From Chromera velia (Eukaryota; Sar; Chromeraceae), in contig JAHBMJ010001712.1 in NCBI GenBank assembly GCA_018398765.1, positions 7,501-27,134 on the forward strand: DNA of 19,634 nucleotides. The letters are read 5' to 3'. Every line of letters begins with the position of its first letter. Position 1 is the first letter of the stretch. This document shows, in pieces, positions 17,870 to 19,634 of the stretch. The translations under genes and the position numbers were made by a program. The notes under the pieces were generated by a model, which saw only the letters and a program-made list of their open reading frames with translations, had not been told where the DNA came from and ran no database searches.

Positions 17870-18205
17870 CTGCAAGAACGGTCCAGCAGATGCAGAAAAA
17901 TTGTGGCAGTTGCAAGGGAAGGGATCGACAGACAGATATGCGTATGGACACGAAAAGGGAAGGGAAAGAAGAACATAAAGAGTCGGAAGGGAGGGAGAAA
18001 ACAAAAAAAAGACTCAAGTAAGCAAGGAAGGAAGGAATGGGGGAAGTCAGAGAGACACTAATGAAGGGAGGAAGGATGAAAGGAAAGACACAAGCAAGAA
18101 ACAATATGAAGGCTGCAGGATAGAAAGGACAGATAAAGAACAGAAGGAAATGAAAACGAAGAAGGAAAAACTCCGGGAACGAAAAGCATGTGAAGCCAGA
18201 CCGAC

Positions 18206-18328
18206 CTCTGCAGTCCAGCCCGTCCCCCTCGAGCGGAGATGTACACTCGCACGTGAAGCTGCCCTCCGTGTTTTCACACAGGGCATCCGTATGGCAGCTA
18301 TGCGCTCCAAGGGTACACTCGTCAATGT
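18206..18328 (-). CDS. Calcium-binding EGF module exon
   Basis: One exon equals one domain, phase 1-1, 41 codons, after gttttgggtgcag and before gtcggt. It begins D-I-D-E-C (the calcium-binding start), has all six EGF cysteines, and matches the Asp/Asn-hydroxylation pattern C-x-[DN]-x4-[FY]-x-C-x-C in C-E-N-T-E-G-S-F-T-C-E-C. It ends G-D-G-L-D-C. Such modules form rod-like tandem arrays in extracellular proteins. The preceding module is the one at 18834-18962. Confidence 0.9.
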
Positions 18329-18716
18329 CTGCACCCAAAACGAATAAATTATGTTATTAACATATACAGTGCGTCCCTCGCAATCCTCATGGAGATCCCT
18401 TCAGACGGGGGGGAAAGGGCTCGTGGAAGTTTCACTCAAGTTTTAGAGTTCTGGGCTCGTGAAATTTTTGACTCTGAAAAGTCTGTAGCATAGTCAATGA
18501 GCGCCACACGTTCCTCTCTTCTGTTTGTAAAGAAGACAGAAAGACCTTTCGGTGTCCTGGCAGTGGAGGATGGGGGGAAACTGGGGGAGAAAGGGGAAAA
18601 GAGGCAGCAAAGAGGTGAAGTACAAATGAAAAGATACAGACAGACTCCGTGGCACTTTTTCCTCGTGAGGAGCTTATCGTCTTCTGTTTCTTTTTTCTTC
18701 TTTTTTGTGTGTTTTC

Positions 18717-18717
18717 A

Positions 18718-18776
<59 letters not shown>
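18717..18776. repeat. Intronic (CA)n(GA)n microsatellite
   Basis: Uninterrupted CA then GA runs lie in the predicted intron between the two EGF exons (18329-18833), near the donor of the upstream EGF exon. Confidence 0.95.
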
Positions 18777-18779
<3 letters not shown>

Positions 18780-18833
18780 TCAGACAGACAGATGGAAAAA
18801 GGGAAAGACGGAGAGTCACACATGCGCACCCAC

Positions 18834-18962
18834 CTGTGCATGTGAGAATGCCGTCTCCCGAGAAGCCCTCGGTGCACTGACACGAGAACGTGCCTGCCGT
18901 GTTTGTACATTCCCCGAGTGTCAAGTTGTAGTTGTGGGTGCTCAATAGGCATTCGTCATCGT
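18834..18962 (-). CDS. Calcium-binding EGF-like module exon with one cysteine missing
   Basis: Phase 1-1 exon of 43 codons after gctgtgcag and before gtgggt. It starts D-D-D-E-C and has C-T-N-T-A-G-T-F-S-C-Q-C, a perfect hydroxylation/calcium pattern, then G-D-G-I-L-T-C. Only five cysteines are present. Where the second should be, it has a Thr-His-Asn-Tyr-Asn stretch. The D of its start is split across the intron (G|AC), as in the next module. Confidence 0.88.
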
Positions 18963-19176
18963 CTGCACAGCTAGGCAACAAACCCAAACAAAAAATTATG
19001 ATCAAGATTTTTTTTTCCCGTCAGAAAGATAGTTGAGTTCCATCCAAACCAAATGACGGTATCGTGGGCAGATGGAAAAACACATCAGTCCGACAGCCTG
19101 AAGATACGTCTTCACGGAATCTTCTGGGGAACGAGGATTCGATCTGGCCAAATGACTTCAAAGACAGGCGACTGAC

Positions 19177-19290
19177 CATCACACGAGGTGTCTGGCCCAG
19201 ATGCGTCGTCCCCGGCTGGGCGATTTGTGCCAGGAGGACAAAATGCGCAGGCATGCAAACTGACAAACTCGTTGGCTGCACAATAAGTGA
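19177..19290 (-). CDS. Cys-rich C-x-x-C-P-P-G module exon
   Basis: 38 codons, phase 1-1, after cagtgtgtgtgcag and before gtcagt. The pattern T-Y-C-A-A-N-E-F-V, H-A-C-A-F-C-P-P-G-T, A-G-D-D-A-S-G-P-D-T-S-C-D matches a short repeat recalled from large cysteine-rich proteins of protists and some bacteria (related to the ephrin-receptor-like Cys-rich repeat). Such repeats usually come in tandem, so more copies probably lie beyond the window. Extracellular by context. Confidence 0.75.
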
Positions 19291-19514
19291 CTGCACACAC
19301 ATAGAAAAAGAAAATAATCCTTTTGCTTTCAAGGTCTACTGATGCACGGCTCTTGACAGAACACTCGGAACCTTTTCTGCCCTTCTCTCTCGGAAAGAAA
19401 TTTCTGATCCAATGTGCTTTCTCACTCGAACGAAATAGATCGTCCTCCAAAAATGTTTGATTCCGTCCGCCTTTGTTGCAATGTGTCGTCAAAGACTCCC
19501 CATGAAGACCTTAC

Positions 19515-19556
19515 TTAGATTGGGCCGCTCGCGGGCATTGTCAGCATTGTCACTAT
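19515..19556 (-). CDS. Possible 42-nt linker exon at the edge of a (GGCT)n array
   Basis: The minus strand reads ccag|AT AGT GAC AAT then GCC CGC GAG CGG CCC AAT CTA A|gtaagg. Phase 1-1 and length 42 fit the next exon (A|TC = Ile), and the donor is near consensus. The acceptor is the repeat itself (ccagccag), which is poor support. Confidence 0.35.
   Translation of the reverse strand: MVTMLTMPASGPI

Positions 19557-19634
<78 letters not shown>
19557..19634. repeat. (GGCT)n tetranucleotide array running off the window
   Basis: About 19 perfect ctgg units without interruption reach the last base. The array ends directly at the acceptor of the possible linker exon. The window edge here may reflect an assembly break at the repeat. 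Confidence 0.97.

Noticed and set aside
17610-18338. EGF exon continuing as a 242-residue open frame
   Set aside because: After the last EGF Cys there is a donor gtcggt in the expected phase; the rest is pyrimidine-rich intron giving Phe/Leu/Ser.

Overview
This is eukaryotic nuclear DNA, most likely from a protist of the alveolate/chromerid kind (Chromera-like). That assignment is inference from style, not from a database match. Pointers are a gene split into many small exons with conventional GT-AG introns, a cysteine-rich C-x-x-C-P-P-G / A-G-D-D-A-S-G-x-D-T-x-C-D module next to calcium-binding EGF modules, introns filled with (CA)n(GA)n arrays, and no bacterial signals (no operons or ribosome binding sites). 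No rRNA, complete tRNA or CRISPR array was seen.

Left part, 1-4646: repeat and mobile-element-like DNA. A minus-strand ORF (88-1005) combines a GIY-YIG-nuclease-like N-terminal half with a C-terminal chromodomain that stops exactly where the conserved Trp of the chromodomain should be. Next is a 1.1-kb minisatellite (about 1047-2156) with 96-bp and 113-bp units. After a featureless stretch and a CA/GA microsatellite comes a plus-strand coding relic (3381-4646). It needs two frame changes and passage through two TGA codons to be read through. The first frame change sits on a canonical A_AAA_AAG slippery heptamer.

Middle part, 4647-9300: AT-rich, nearly gene-free sequence. It holds a GTTACC/GGTAAC motif cluster, a degenerate GC-richer tandem repeat, a tRNA-like (B-box) element set between two (TA)n tracts, a GC-rich island, and one short plausible ORF (8343-8600).

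Right part, 9320-19634: GC-richer and packed with minus-strand exons. I rebuilt the exons by hand from splice signals, reading-frame phase and protein-like translation. The upstream half (19634 down to about 13906) encodes a Cys-rich module, two EGF modules, a novel extracellular region and a transmembrane helix. The downstream half (13905 down to 9320) encodes a long acidic, Ser/Pro-rich, coiled-coil-prone segment, then several hydrophobic helices and a C-terminal exon ending in TGA. Intron phases can be joined throughout, so the right part may be one very large membrane receptor-like gene. It could instead be two genes, because a TAG at 13906-13908 works either as a stop codon or as the 3' splice site of a well-formed intron. 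The N-terminus lies outside the window.

If the model is right, the product is a large plasma- or endomembrane protein with an EGF-containing ectodomain and a big disordered cytoplasmic region. Its function cannot be assigned from sequence alone.
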